A stretch of 64,000 bases of DNA, from the NCBI RefSeq assembly GCF_016107655.1, contig NZ_JABASX010000007.1:62001-126000 (forward strand), in the 5' to 3' direction. The stretch's first letter is position 1; every line of letters begins with the position of its first letter. A program made the position numbers and the translations under genes. Under the pieces are notes generated by a model. That model ran no database searches, was not told where the DNA came from, and worked only from the letters and a program-made list of their open reading frames with translations. This stretch comes from Brevibacterium antiquum (GTDB lineage: Bacteria; Actinomycetota; Actinomycetes; Actinomycetales; Brevibacteriaceae). Shown here in pieces: positions 17,901 through 25,746 of this stretch.

Positions 17901-17940
17901 ACTTCCGAGGTGCACTGGAGCTGTGAGCCAATGTGGTCAT
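14923..17940 (-). CDS. FAD/Fe-S dehydrogenase, D-lactate or glycolate dehydrogenase type (GlcD-GlcF fusion)
   Basis: A 1005-residue fusion. Residues about 40-280 are a VAO-type FAD-binding domain (SRGAGTSIAGNAIGTG, GGMIGNNACGPRALGYGRTGDN); 280-540 the FAD-oxidase C-terminal domain (GHFGDGCLHMRVDFP, SGEHGDGRARSELL); 555-670 two cysteine clusters binding 4Fe-4S centres (CTGVGKC...MCPTY and CLSCKACGTECPTG); 745-960 the CCG-type cysteine-rich domain (TVCCGLPL, GVEPSC, QPHCHQS, GGCCGLAG). This arrangement is that of membrane-associated quinone-linked D-lactate/glycolate dehydrogenases; the exact hydroxy-acid is not determined. No ribosome-binding site precedes 17940, but CAGAAT lies 6 nt upstream (possible leaderless start); an alternative ATG at 17886 has GGAG 6 nt upstream. 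Confidence 0.88.
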   Translation of the reverse strand: MTTLAHSSSAPRKSAETEMSLADVLSTELRAAGVRDFSVDDTDRAAYTTDASLFRLVPQAIVFPHDEGDVSHTLAIARRLGVPITSRGAGTSIAGNAIGTGIVLDFSRHMNEVLALDPEAQSAWVQAGCIHAHLQAQARPHGLRFGPDPSTHTRCTIGGMIGNNACGPRALGYGRTGDNILALIVMLVDGTVVTLDDTDSSETFPRLHELVGSQLGTIRTNLGTFSRQVSGYGLESLLPENDFDLRRAFAGTEGTWGIVLAAKMRLVKDPTHTSAVVLGYEDMVAAAHDAPLLKGFPVAACEGLDSRMLDRVIETKGADAVPHLPEGGGWLVVELTGEDEAELVDETKRLIRESSALDSAVLGPQAAAEVWGIRADGAGLVSRTPDGRDAHAGWEDSAVPVEHLGDYLRDLMDLLTEHGLWGIPYGHFGDGCLHMRVDFPLEDPDGPEVMRTFMVAATKLVARYGGSVSGEHGDGRARSELLRLIYPPAVLDLFKEVKELFDPQYLLNPGVIVDPDALTESLRLTQLPLREELPGTLAMAYEGESAGFASAVHRCTGVGKCRADSADSGGVMCPTYQATRDEKHSTRGRARVLQEMVSGDLLDSSWQSPEVAEALDLCLSCKACGTECPTGTDMATYKAEVLYQSYKGRLRPMKHYSLGFLPQLARVITPLAPVVNRVSGLPGLTTVAKKLAGIDIRRSIPQFAATTFRQWWTTADSTPAEAEPRNSGAPGAGARAKTREVILFADSWSNHFAPRILAAAVAVLERAGVTVRVIDQTVCCGLPLISTGQLDAAKANLGATISALDATGNVPIVGVEPSCLATLKDDSQKLLADEASARVAARVQTFAQYLLSVGAELPRLDEVEALVQPHCHQSAIFGNAADKELLARTGAAAKFLGGCCGLAGNFGVEEGHYETSVAVAEVALLPALREQETLRNQETLRNRAPNAVGTGGAAGTGAVAGVGEPTRVVLADGYSCRTQIADLSDAQGVSLPELLAWGWSLEPTR

Positions 17941-18199
17941 GTCCGCATTCTGCCACTTCGGTTGTCAGTGAGGTACTCCCTCAATAGGGAGTGGGATGGT
18001 GCCGACTGCGGGCGTGATTACCCGACAGTAAGGAGCGTGAAACTCCGCAGATGTTATAAAACCGTTACATAAAATGAGTCAGAAAGCATCCGAGCTTCTA
18101 ATATTCGGGAATTATTGGCATATTCTCATATACATGGTATCTAATGGAACTACACATCTAGCTGGCATCGAGCCATAGTCATAAGTAAGGGAAGAAACC

Positions 18200-18457
18200 A
18201 TGTCGCGTCGCGCCCGTGAATTAACAGTTGACCAGACAGCCTTAGTTGGTGCAGTTCGAAAGGTTTCTCGTCAACGAGCCAAAATCAATACCGATTACGT
18301 GATGGCGATTCTTCGCGCTCGTGAAGAAGGGGCCACCTTCGGGTCCATCGCCGAGGCGGCAGGCACCTCCTCACAGGCGGTGCAGGAGATCGTGCGCAGG
18401 CATGGTCAGGTCCAGCGCAACGATACTGCGAGATCCATTCCAGCCCCTGCGAAATAG
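18200..18457 (+). CDS. Small HTH-like protein of unknown function
   Basis: An 85-residue basic protein. The C-terminal half reads as a helix-turn-helix (ATFGSIAEAAGTSSQAVQEI), preceded by a basic helix (VRKVSRQRAKINTDYVM). I do not recognise a named family. GGGAAG lies 5 nt before the ATG at 18200. The 259-bp region upstream is unusually AT-rich for this genome (several TATA/AATATT-like stretches between 18050 and 18180), so it may be strongly expressed, regulated or acquired. It could be a small DNA-binding regulator; nothing next to it points to a target. Confidence 0.6.
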   Translation: MSRRARELTVDQTALVGAVRKVSRQRAKINTDYVMAILRAREEGATFGSIAEAAGTSSQAVQEIVRRHGQVQRNDTARSIPAPAK

Positions 18458-18888
18458 GGCCAAGGCGGCGCTGTAGAGGCGCCCGCTGGCTGACGGTTGA
18501 CCGAGGTGCTCGTCGGGCCTGTGCATCACAGTGTCGTGATTCGCACCCGAGGGGCACCTTGTTTTCTCAATGGTGACCAAAGTCATTCGAATGATCACCA
18601 TTTGATAACAAGATTTCTTTATTGTGGGAATCATGTGAAAACCATGCACGCGGCATTAGATGAACGGCTGTCCAGAAGCAGAGAAGAGGCCTTCCGCCCG
18701 AGCGCTCTCGTCATCGAGAAGTCCGGTTCCTGAGTATGGATTTCTGCTGCCCGCAGTGAAGCTCCGTTGGTCAAATCCGCCAGTCCCGAATCCCCTGATG
18801 TTCGGTCACAATTCGGCTTAGATACAAGAAGTACACACTCGGGCCTGTATTGCAGTGTTGTTACAGGAGAGCCCCCGCCGGAGCCGAC
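18458..18888. other. Intergenic region with a palindromic operator-like site; no convincing gene
   Basis: About 430 bp without a credible CDS; an open frame at 18497-18733 has no ribosome-binding site and no recognisable protein. It contains a 12-bp perfect palindrome TCATTCGAATGA (18583-18594), itself flanked by inverted AATGGTGA (18569-18576) and TCACCATT (18595-18602). That nested dyad looks like a regulator binding site or an RNA hairpin. An AT-rich patch follows (18600-18640). Confidence 0.45.
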
Positions 18889-18894
18889 TAGAGT
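18889..18894 (+). promoter_or_regulatory. -10 box, leaderless IMPase-family promoter
   Basis: TAGAGT is 6 nt before the ATG at 18901 and there is no ribosome-binding site, consistent with a leaderless transcript. Confidence 0.5.
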
Positions 18895-18900
18895 TGAACC

Positions 18901-19920
18901 ATGAGCTCAGAGACCGACCTTCTGCCCAGTGCTGTCAACGATCTGCCCTTGATTCGCATCGCCTCGGACCTATCCGTGATGGCGTGGGAGCAGATGGTGG
19001 CCTGGCGCAGCTCCCTCGGGGCACAGCTTGACGCTTCCGTGGTGGACACGAAGACTTCACCCAACGATCTCGTGACTCTCGCAGACGCGCAGATCGAATC
19101 ACTCGTCCGCGGATACCTGGCAAAGGTTCGACCCTCGGACACCATGGTCGGTGAGGAGGGCGCGCCGGCACTGGATCCCATCGAGTTCTTCGATGCGCAG
19201 CTCCTGGCCAGGCTCAACGGCTTCGACCCCAGCCGCGATGACCTCCTCGACATGAGCGACGACGGCCCGCCGCTGGAGTGGCATGTCGACCCCATCGACG
19301 GAACCGTGAACTACGTGCGCAACATCGAGCACTATGCATTCTCGGTTGGCGTCTGTGAGGCAGGCGAGATCCACGGGCGGGGCCTTGGCGAGGAACGGTG
19401 GCTCATCGGCCTCGTTGCTTCGCCGGGCTTGAATGCCACCTGGGTGGGCGCGAAGGGCCGTGGTTCCTATCGCATTGACGGTCGCCTGTCTGAGGCTGGG
19501 AGATCAATGTCGGGTAGCGATTCGACGGAGAATGGTGATTCGACGAATGGTGGCGATTCGGCGTCTGGCATCCCTGCCCGGCGTCTGCGCGGGACGCCCG
19601 ATGGACTCTCCGGCAGGCTGCTGGCCACGGGCTTTGCCTATACCGGCGACAACCGCGGCCCGCAGCTGGCCAAACTGTTCACCCTGATGGAGGGTTACGA
19701 CGATATCCGGCGCTGCGGATCGGCCGCCATCGATCTCTGCATGCTCGCCGAAGGCAAGGTCAACAGCTATGCCGAGCGCGGCCTCGGGATCTATGACTAT
19801 GCCGGTGGCGGCGTCATTGCCGCGGAAGCCGGTGCTCATGTGTCGCGGGGTGGGTCCGGTGGCCCCACTGCGGCCGCGGCAACCGAGCAGGAAGCGAGGC
19901 GTCTTATCGACTCGATCTGA
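18901..19920 (+). CDS. Inositol-monophosphatase-family phosphatase
   Basis: A 339-residue Mg2+/Li+-dependent phosphatase fold. The metal-binding motifs are present: GEEG at 84-87, DPIDGTVNY at 130-138, and near the C-terminus RRCGSAAIDLCMLAEGKV followed by YDYAGGG. Substrate could be inositol phosphate, histidinol phosphate or PAP; the sequence alone does not decide. It is longer than the usual 260-270 aa because of an acidic insertion between GEEG and DPIDGT (about 89-125) and a Ser/Gly/Asp-rich insertion at about 200-224 encoded by short near-repeats (GATTCG-containing units at 19508-19570). Monocistronic, probably leaderless. Confidence 0.85.
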   Translation: MSSETDLLPSAVNDLPLIRIASDLSVMAWEQMVAWRSSLGAQLDASVVDTKTSPNDLVTLADAQIESLVRGYLAKVRPSDTMVGEEGAPALDPIEFFDAQLLARLNGFDPSRDDLLDMSDDGPPLEWHVDPIDGTVNYVRNIEHYAFSVGVCEAGEIHGRGLGEERWLIGLVASPGLNATWVGAKGRGSYRIDGRLSEAGRSMSGSDSTENGDSTNGGDSASGIPARRLRGTPDGLSGRLLATGFAYTGDNRGPQLAKLFTLMEGYDDIRRCGSAAIDLCMLAEGKVNSYAERGLGIYDYAGGGVIAAEAGAHVSRGGSGGPTAAAATEQEARRLIDSI

Positions 19921-20035
19921 TGCGGCCCATCTGTCGGTGACTCCACCCACCGGTGCTCCCTGTCTGGCCAGGCCATGAACTACTCCCAGAGTCAATGTGA
20001 AATGAATAACGTCATACTACTGTCACGTATTGCGT

Positions 20036-20054
20036 GAAGCTTAGGCTAAGCTAA
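20036..20054 (+). promoter_or_regulatory. DtxR/IdeR iron box before the siderophore importer
   Basis: GAAGCTTAGGCTAAGCTAA contains the perfect dyad AGCTTAG-G-CTAAGCT centred on 20045 and fits the DtxR/IdeR 19-bp consensus (TWAGGTTAGSCTAACCTWA) at 16 of 19 positions. It lies 53 bp before the binding-protein ATG. Repression by iron-loaded DtxR/IdeR is therefore expected. Confidence 0.85.
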
Positions 20055-20107
20055 TTCACGGTTCGTGTTCATCTGACATCAATGACTTTTGCAGGAAGTA
20101 GATCACC

Positions 20108-21100
20108 ATGAGTTCGTCTCGCCTTCGTTTCACCGCCCTGGCCGGCGTGGTTGCACTTGCTCTGGCCGGCTGCGGCCAAGCTGCCGCCGATGACACCGGT
20201 GCCGATGCCGATTCCGGCACCATCATCGACATCGAGGACAACAACGGAGCGCAGAGCGTGGCGAGCCCTCCTTCCTCTGTGGTGGCCACCGATAACCGCA
20301 CCTTCGAGACTCTCGACACGTGGGGCATCGAACTCAGTGCCGGCGCGGTCTCTCTGATGCCAGAGGGTCTCAGCTACACGCAGGACGACTCCGTCCTCGA
20401 CCTCGGATCGCACCGCGAGCCTGATCTGGAGAAGGTCGTCGAGGCCAAGCCTGATCTCATCATCAACGGTCAGCGGTTCGCGCAGTTCCATGACGACCTC
20501 GCGAAGCTGGCGCCCGAGGCCACAGTGCTCGAGCTCGATCCCCGTGACGGTGAAGACTTCGGCTCTGAACTCAAGCGCCAGACGACCACCCTGGGAGAGG
20601 TATTCGGCAAACAGGACGACGCGAAGAAGATCGTCGACGACTACGATGCCTCGGTGAAACGAGCCAAGGCCGCCTATGACAGCAATGACAAGGCCATGGG
20701 CCTCATCACCTCGGCGGGTGACATCGGCTATTCGGCTCCTTCGGTCGGACGCACTGTCGGACCGGTCTTCGACATCCTCGGTCTGGATCCGGCCCTCGAA
20801 GTGGACTCGAGCAGCGAGGACCACCAGGGAGACGACATCTCTGTTGAGGCGATCGCCGACTCCAAGCCCGAGCTCGTGATCGTCTTGGACCGGGACGCTT
20901 CCTTCGCCCCCGAAGAACGCGATGAGGGATCGGCTCCCGCCGCCGAGGTGCTCGAGAAGTCAGAGGCGCTCAAGGATGTGCCCGCAGTCAAGGACGACAA
21001 GATCGTCTACTTCCCGCAGGACACCTACCTCAACGAAGGCATCCAGACCTACACCGAGTTCTTCAACTCATTCGCTGACAAGCTCGAAGAGCAGAAGTAG
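20108..21100 (+). CDS. Iron-siderophore ABC transporter substrate-binding lipoprotein
   Basis: A 330-residue lipoprotein: basic N-terminus, hydrophobic core and lipobox LALAGC with the lipidated cysteine at residue 22. The mature part is a class III (BtuF/FepB-like) periplasmic-binding fold: VVATDNRTFETLDTWGIELSAG, LDLGSHREPDLEKVVEAKPDL, and a C-terminal VPAVKDDKIVYFP. It captures a ferric siderophore outside the membrane. Sequence style and gene set resemble the CeuA/YclQ (catechol-type, petrobactin-like) group, but the ligand is not proved. First gene of a four-gene unit with permeases and ATPase; an iron box lies 53 bp upstream. GGAAG precedes the ATG. Confidence 0.9.
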   Translation: MSSSRLRFTALAGVVALALAGCGQAAADDTGADADSGTIIDIEDNNGAQSVASPPSSVVATDNRTFETLDTWGIELSAGAVSLMPEGLSYTQDDSVLDLGSHREPDLEKVVEAKPDLIINGQRFAQFHDDLAKLAPEATVLELDPRDGEDFGSELKRQTTTLGEVFGKQDDAKKIVDDYDASVKRAKAAYDSNDKAMGLITSAGDIGYSAPSVGRTVGPVFDILGLDPALEVDSSSEDHQGDDISVEAIADSKPELVIVLDRDASFAPEERDEGSAPAAEVLEKSEALKDVPAVKDDKIVYFPQDTYLNEGIQTYTEFFNSFADKLEEQK

Positions 21101-21130
21101 CGCCTCCGGGCAGCAATTGAGATTGAGAGA

Positions 21131-22144
21131 ATGACGAGTACACGCGACAGCCTCGCCGAGGCCACCTCGGTGAGGAAGAGCCTTGTCAGGGCAAAGGGGC
21201 AGCTGCTGAGTTGGAAGCTGGCAGTGGGCGTCGTCGGCGTCCTGCTTCTCCTCGTGCTCTCCCTCTTCACCGGTGTCTACGACATCTTCGGCGGTGATGG
21301 GGGAGCCGAGATGTTCCAGATCACCCGCGTGCCGCGCACCATCGCCCTGGTCCTCGCAGGTGCGGCGATGGCCATGTGCGGCCTGGTCATGCAGCTGCTG
21401 ACGCAGAACCGGTTCGTCGAACCGACGACCACCGGCACCACGGAATGGGCCGGGCTGGGTCTGATGCTCACCGTCATCGTCTACCCGGACGCTTCCATCC
21501 TGGCGCGGATGATCGGGGCCATCATCGCCGCGTTCATCGGCACGCTGGTCTTCTTCATGTTCCTGCGCCGAGTCTCTCTCAAATCATCGCTCATCGTGCC
21601 CATCATCGGCATCATGCTCGGTGCAGTCGTCGGCGCGATCTCGACCTTCATCGCCGTCCAGACTGACATGCTCCAGAGCCTGGGCATCTGGTTCGCCGGC
21701 AGCTTCACCTCGATCCTGCGCGGCCAGTACGAGATCCTGTGGGTCGTCGTCATCGTCGTCATCGCGGTCTTCATCACCGCCGACCGCTTCACCGTCGCCG
21801 GTCTGGGCAAAGAGGTCGCGACGAACATCGGCCTCAACTACAACCAGGTCATCCTCATCGGCACCATCCTCGTGGCCATCGCCACCGGAGTCGTCACGGT
21901 GGTCGTCGGCAGTCTGCCGTTCCTCGGCCTCATCGTGCCCAATATCGTCTCGATGATCCGCGGCGATGACCTCCGCAGCAACCTGCCCTGGGTCTGCCTG
22001 CTGGGCATTGCGATCGTCACGATCTGCGACCTCATCGGCCGAGTCATCATCATGCCCTTCGAACTGCCGGTCTCCGTCATCCTCGGAGTCGTCGGCGCCG
22101 CTGTGTTCGTCGGACTCCTCCTCCGGCAGCGGAAGCGGGGATGA
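21131..22144 (+). CDS. Siderophore ABC transporter permease 1 (FecCD family)
   Basis: A 337-residue polytopic membrane protein with about nine to ten hydrophobic helices. FecCD hallmarks include RVPRTIALVLAGAAMAMCGLVMQLLTQNRF (loop after the first helices), and PFLGLIVPNIVSMIRG, the cytoplasmic loop that couples to the ATPase. It is 30 bp after the binding-protein gene and its stop overlaps the next start by 4 bp (ATGA). Forms a heterodimeric channel with the following permease. Confidence 0.92.
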   Translation: MTSTRDSLAEATSVRKSLVRAKGQLLSWKLAVGVVGVLLLLVLSLFTGVYDIFGGDGGAEMFQITRVPRTIALVLAGAAMAMCGLVMQLLTQNRFVEPTTTGTTEWAGLGLMLTVIVYPDASILARMIGAIIAAFIGTLVFFMFLRRVSLKSSLIVPIIGIMLGAVVGAISTFIAVQTDMLQSLGIWFAGSFTSILRGQYEILWVVVIVVIAVFITADRFTVAGLGKEVATNIGLNYNQVILIGTILVAIATGVVTVVVGSLPFLGLIVPNIVSMIRGDDLRSNLPWVCLLGIAIVTICDLIGRVIIMPFELPVSVILGVVGAAVFVGLLLRQRKRG

Positions 22145-23253
22145 GGCGCGCCATGTCCGCAGAGACGACAGAGTCCACGCGATACCCGAACGAAACCACG
22201 CGAAACCCGAACGAAGCCACGCCGAGGAAGCAGCGGGACTCAGCCCCACCTCGGCGCTCCTCCGGGTCGTTGTCCACGTCCAAATCCAAGTGGCGGTACT
22301 GGTCGATCATGGCCGGGCTCATCGTCGCCTCGGCGGCCATCGCTCTTGGCCTCCTGGCCTGGGACAACCCGATGCCGATCACCGACGAGGGGTTCTGGCT
22401 CATTGCGCAGCTGCGGATGAAGAACCTCGTCGTCATCGCGATCGTCGCACTGTGCCAGGCGTTCGCGACCGTGGCGTTCCAGACGGTGACGAACAACCGG
22501 ATCATCACGCCGTCGATCATGGGCTTCGAATCGCTGTACGTGGCCATCCAAACCGGGGCCATGTACTTCTTCGGGGTCACAGCGATCGTCGATCTCAAGG
22601 GGTTGGTGCCTTTCACCGTGCAACTGCTGCTCATGGTGGGGCTCTCGCTCGCGCTCTACGGCTGGCTGCTCTCAGGCCGATACGGCAATATCGCGATCAT
22701 GCTGCTCATCGGCGTCGTCATCGGCGGCGGACTCGGCTCGATCGCGACGTTCATGCAGCGGACCCTGACGCCGAGTGAATTCGACGTGCTCGCGGCCCGG
22801 CTCTTCGGCTCGATCTCGAACTCGGACTCCAGCTATCTCCCTGTCTCCATCCCGTTGTGTCTCCTCGCCTGCGCCGCGATCTACCTGAGCTCCTCTCGGC
22901 TCAATGTCCTCGCACTCGGCAGGGACGCGACCAGCAACCTGGGACTCAACCACAAGTACGAGATGATGAAGATCCTGTTCTTCGTCTCGTTCCTCATGGC
23001 CGTTTCCGTGTCGATGATCGGACCGATGATCTTCCTCGGCTTCCTCGTCGCGATGCTCGCCTACCAGTTCTCCGACACCTACGACCACAGATACGTGCTG
23101 CCGATGGCCGGCCTCCTCGGGTTCGTCGTCCTGGGCGGGGCGTACTTCATTATGAAGAACCTGTTCTACGCCGAGGGCGTCGTCTCCATCATCATCGAGG
23201 TCATCGGCGGAGGCGCATTCCTCTTCGTCATCATGAGAAAGGGACGCCTGTGA
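22141..23253 (+). CDS. Siderophore ABC transporter permease 2 (FecCD family)
   Basis: A 370-residue second FecCD permease, partner of the preceding one. It carries an N-terminal hydrophilic extension of about 50 residues with a duplicated RYPNETT/RNPNEAT motif, then hydrophobic helices and the GPMIFLGFLVAMLAYQ coupling loop. The ATG at 22141 overlaps the upstream stop codon (ATGA), indicating translational coupling; the ATG at 22153 is an alternative. Stop overlaps the ATPase start by 4 bp. Confidence 0.9.
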   Translation: MRRAMSAETTESTRYPNETTRNPNEATPRKQRDSAPPRRSSGSLSTSKSKWRYWSIMAGLIVASAAIALGLLAWDNPMPITDEGFWLIAQLRMKNLVVIAIVALCQAFATVAFQTVTNNRIITPSIMGFESLYVAIQTGAMYFFGVTAIVDLKGLVPFTVQLLLMVGLSLALYGWLLSGRYGNIAIMLLIGVVIGGGLGSIATFMQRTLTPSEFDVLAARLFGSISNSDSSYLPVSIPLCLLACAAIYLSSSRLNVLALGRDATSNLGLNHKYEMMKILFFVSFLMAVSVSMIGPMIFLGFLVAMLAYQFSDTYDHRYVLPMAGLLGFVVLGGAYFIMKNLFYAEGVVSIIIEVIGGGAFLFVIMRKGRL

Positions 23254-24005
23254 TCACTCTGCGCGATGTCCGCAAGTCCTACAGCAACGACGTCGAGATC
23301 GGTCCCGTCGATCTGCAGATCCCAGCTGGGGGAGTCACCGCGCTGGTCGGGCCCAACGGCGCCGGGAAGTCAACGGTGCTGACGATGATCGGCCGCCTGC
23401 TGGGCATCGACGACGGCGCCATCGAGGTCGCCGGTTATGACGTGTCGTCGACGAAGTCGAAGGATCTGGCGAAGATCGTGTCCATCCTGCGCCAGGAGAA
23501 CCACTTCATCACCAGGCTGACGATCCGCCAGCTCGTCGGCTTCGGTCGTTTCCCCTACTCCAAGGGACGCCTGACGGCTGCCGATGAGGAGATCATCTCC
23601 CAGGCCATCGACTTCCTCGAACTCAGCGACCTCGAGGACCGGTTCATCGACGAACTCTCCGGCGGGCAGCGGCAGCGCGCCTACGTGGCCATGGTGCTGG
23701 CTCAGGACACCGACTACGTCCTGCTCGACGAACCCTTGAATAACCTGGACATGAAGCACTCCGTGCAGATGATGGCGCACCTGCGTCGGGCCGCCACGCA
23801 GATGGGTCGGACCATCGTCATCGTCCTCCACGACATCAACTTCGCCGGGCACTATGCCGATCACATCTGTGCCGTGAAGACCGGCAGCGTCGTCGAGTTC
23901 GGCACACCCGCGGAGATCATGACCGCCGAGGTGCTCACCCGCGTCTTCGACACCCCCGTCGAAGTCATCGACGGCCCGCGCGGCAGGCTGGCCGTGTACT
24001 ACTGA
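23250..24005 (+). CDS. Siderophore ABC transporter ATP-binding protein
   Basis: A 251-residue ABC ATPase: Walker A GPNGAGKST (Lys40), Q-loop near RQENHF, signature LSGGQRQR starting at residue 136, Walker B with DEPLNNLD, and the switch histidine in VLHDINF. It begins with GTG at 23250 overlapping the upstream stop (GTGA); the upstream extension of that reading frame is antisense-like shadow within the permease. It energises ferric-siderophore import by the two FecCD permeases. Sequence style matches the CeuD/YclP group. Confidence 0.93.
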   Translation: MITLRDVRKSYSNDVEIGPVDLQIPAGGVTALVGPNGAGKSTVLTMIGRLLGIDDGAIEVAGYDVSSTKSKDLAKIVSILRQENHFITRLTIRQLVGFGRFPYSKGRLTAADEEIISQAIDFLELSDLEDRFIDELSGGQRQRAYVAMVLAQDTDYVLLDEPLNNLDMKHSVQMMAHLRRAATQMGRTIVIVLHDINFAGHYADHICAVKTGSVVEFGTPAEIMTAEVLTRVFDTPVEVIDGPRGRLAVYY

Positions 24006-24109
24006 CAAGGGTGTCATCGTGCCTTGGGGCTGTGCGGCGGCGTTCGGCATGGGACAGCAGCGCCGGAAGGTGACTGGCTTCGCGGGTTTGGCTGGTGAAC
24101 CAGTCTCCA

Positions 24110-24191
24110 GATCACATGTGATGCAGACGAGCAGTCTGTGAACTGGCCTGGTGCGCCAAAGATGATCGGACTGTGTACCAAATGTGATCGG
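24110..24191. repeat. Palindromic ~80-bp repeat element, upstream copy
   Basis: This stretch aligns end to end, in the same orientation, with 25438-25518 on the other side of the AbiEi-like gene. Shared blocks include GATCAC, TGATGCAG, CTGGCCT, CCAAA and a terminal TGATCG-like end repeated once more. Left and right arms form an imperfect hairpin. It is more degenerate than the downstream copy. Confidence 0.65.
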
Positions 24192-24337
24192 CAGCTGGTG
24201 AAGTCCTCCGCATATACGCGGCAGCCTGTGGACGGTTCGCCGACTCGTGCTCGAAATGGCTGTGGATGTAGGCACCCTTTCCACAGGTACGCTGGTCCGT
24301 CTGGTGTTCGCTGGCTTCTGCGACTCATGATCGACGA

Positions 24338-25393
24338 ATGCATAACATCGTCTACTACAGGGAGCTCGTGTCGGCGGGAGTGTCGACACGAGTGATTCGT
24401 CAGGCTCAGGCCTGTTGTCTGCGCCGTCTGTGCAGCGGAGTGTATACGGTCCTTGCCAGGTGCTCGAACAGTCGGCACAGGAGATTCGCCGGATTCATCG
24501 ACGATCCTGCGTGGATCGACCTGCATGTGCAGAAGACGCCAGCGCAGCTGAGGGACGACTTCTCCTATCAGGAACAACTGCGCCGACTTCGCATTCTCAG
24601 CTATTCTCGATATCGAAGCGACGATGTCGTATGGGGAGTCTCTGCCGCGTTGATACATGGAATTCCACTGTTCGATGTGGCGCCGGGCCCGATTTCGGTC
24701 ATTCATCCGACCAGCAGTTCCCGATCGAACGAAATCACCCGTCATGTGCGTGTGATCGACGAAGCAGATCGATGCGTGTATTCCCATCTTGCACTCACCA
24801 CTCCGGTCAGAACTGCCCTGGACCTTGTTCGCGAACTGGGTCAGCAAGCGGGTTTCGCGGCGATGGAATCAGTGCTTCGAGCTTCGCTCATCGGAATCGA
24901 GGAAGAGCCTGATCTCAGATTCGGGTACCCTCCAGGCTTTCAGCGACTTGCGCGTGAACGTGCTGTGGAAAGCTGGTACCCCGCCGTTGAGCGTCTCAAG
25001 AACGGCAGGGCCTCGGCGCGAAGAATGGTTGACTCGTTCAATCCGATGTCCGAGAGCATCGCTGAGAGTTTCTGCTCGTTCAACCTCCATGCTTTGAAGA
25101 TCAACGGCTTCGACCAGCAGGTGAGTATCCGAGACTCCAATGGCTTCGTCGCTCGCGTCGACTTCCTCCATGAAGCGACGAGGACGATTATCGAAGTCGA
25201 TGGCATCGGCAAATATCTGATCGAGGGCCGGGCCGCCATGAACAAGGAGAGCGATCGACATAACCGTCTGCTGGCACTCGGATACACCGTGATTCGCATG
25301 AGGTTCAAGGACCTCCTGCACCTGAATACCTTCTCCACCAAGCTCTTCGCACAGGCACCCACGCTTAGGAAATTCGCCGGAGCCTCCCGTTGA
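24338..25393 (+). CDS. AbiEi-antitoxin-like / DUF559 protein (PD-(D/E)xK C-terminal fold)
   Basis: A 351-residue protein of a type common in actinobacteria. The N-terminus (YYRELVSAGVSTRVIRQAQ, LRRLCSGVYTV) resembles the AbiEi antitoxin winged-helix domain. The C-terminus shows a Vsr/DUF559-like nuclease fold: SESIAESFC, then RVDFL with Asp275, IIEVDG with Glu286/Asp288, and ESDRHNRLLALGYTVIRM. No AbiEii-type toxin gene is adjacent, so it is not a complete type IV toxin-antitoxin pair. GC content is visibly lower than neighbours and the gene is framed by two related palindromic repeats, both consistent with acquisition. Function could be defence or DNA processing; unproven. Confidence 0.72.
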   Translation: MHNIVYYRELVSAGVSTRVIRQAQACCLRRLCSGVYTVLARCSNSRHRRFAGFIDDPAWIDLHVQKTPAQLRDDFSYQEQLRRLRILSYSRYRSDDVVWGVSAALIHGIPLFDVAPGPISVIHPTSSSRSNEITRHVRVIDEADRCVYSHLALTTPVRTALDLVRELGQQAGFAAMESVLRASLIGIEEEPDLRFGYPPGFQRLARERAVESWYPAVERLKNGRASARRMVDSFNPMSESIAESFCSFNLHALKINGFDQQVSIRDSNGFVARVDFLHEATRTIIEVDGIGKYLIEGRAAMNKESDRHNRLLALGYTVIRMRFKDLLHLNTFSTKLFAQAPTLRKFAGASR

Positions 25394-25437
25394 GCTCGCC
25401 GTGGGCACGGACCACAGCAGACAGACGACTGGGCACC

Positions 25438-25518
25438 GATCACTTTTGATGCAGGAGACCAGTTCACAATCTGGCCTCCTGCACCAAAAGTGATCGCCTC
25501 CTGCATCAAAGGTGACGG
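25438..25518. repeat. Palindromic ~80-bp repeat element, downstream copy
   Basis: Two 26-nt arms (25437-25462 and 25471-25496) are complementary except at two positions, around an 8-nt loop TTCACAAT; a third partial arm follows (CCTCCTGCATCAAAGGTGACGG region to 25518). The upstream partner is 24110-24191. Confidence 0.75.
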
Positions 25519-25643
25519 ACTCGGCGTCTCACGGTGCTCGGATTGCGATCGAATGCGCGGCCGTCAGAACGCCCGGGCAGATAGGACGCCCCACGGCCCG
25601 TACGGCTTCGGGGGCCAGCTGCCCACGGCCCTCATCGCGCCCT

Positions 25644-25715
25644 GCTGACCCCGCGCCGACCCCGCGCTGACCCCGCGCTGACCCCGCGCCGACCCCGAGC
25701 CGACGCTGCGCTGAC
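25644..25715. repeat. 12-bp tandem repeat
   Basis: Five to six imperfect copies of CGCGCTGACCCC (variants CGCGCCGACCCC, CGAGCCGACGCT) lie in the non-coding stretch before the urease promoter. Confidence 0.8.
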
Positions 25716-25746
25716 ACCCCGGCCGCAGACGACCTCCGTCGTGGAC

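Noticed and set aside
18497..18733. 78-codon ORF in the 18.5 kb gap
   Set aside because: No ribosome-binding site, no leaderless -10 box and no recognisable protein; it also runs across the palindrome.
24338..25393. A complete AbiE type IV toxin-antitoxin system
   Set aside because: Only the AbiEi-like protein is present; neither side has an AbiEii nucleotidyltransferase gene.
25644..25715. Coding region in the 12-bp repeat tract before urease
   Set aside because: Frames through it are only repeat translations (GSARGQRGV-like) without a start signal.
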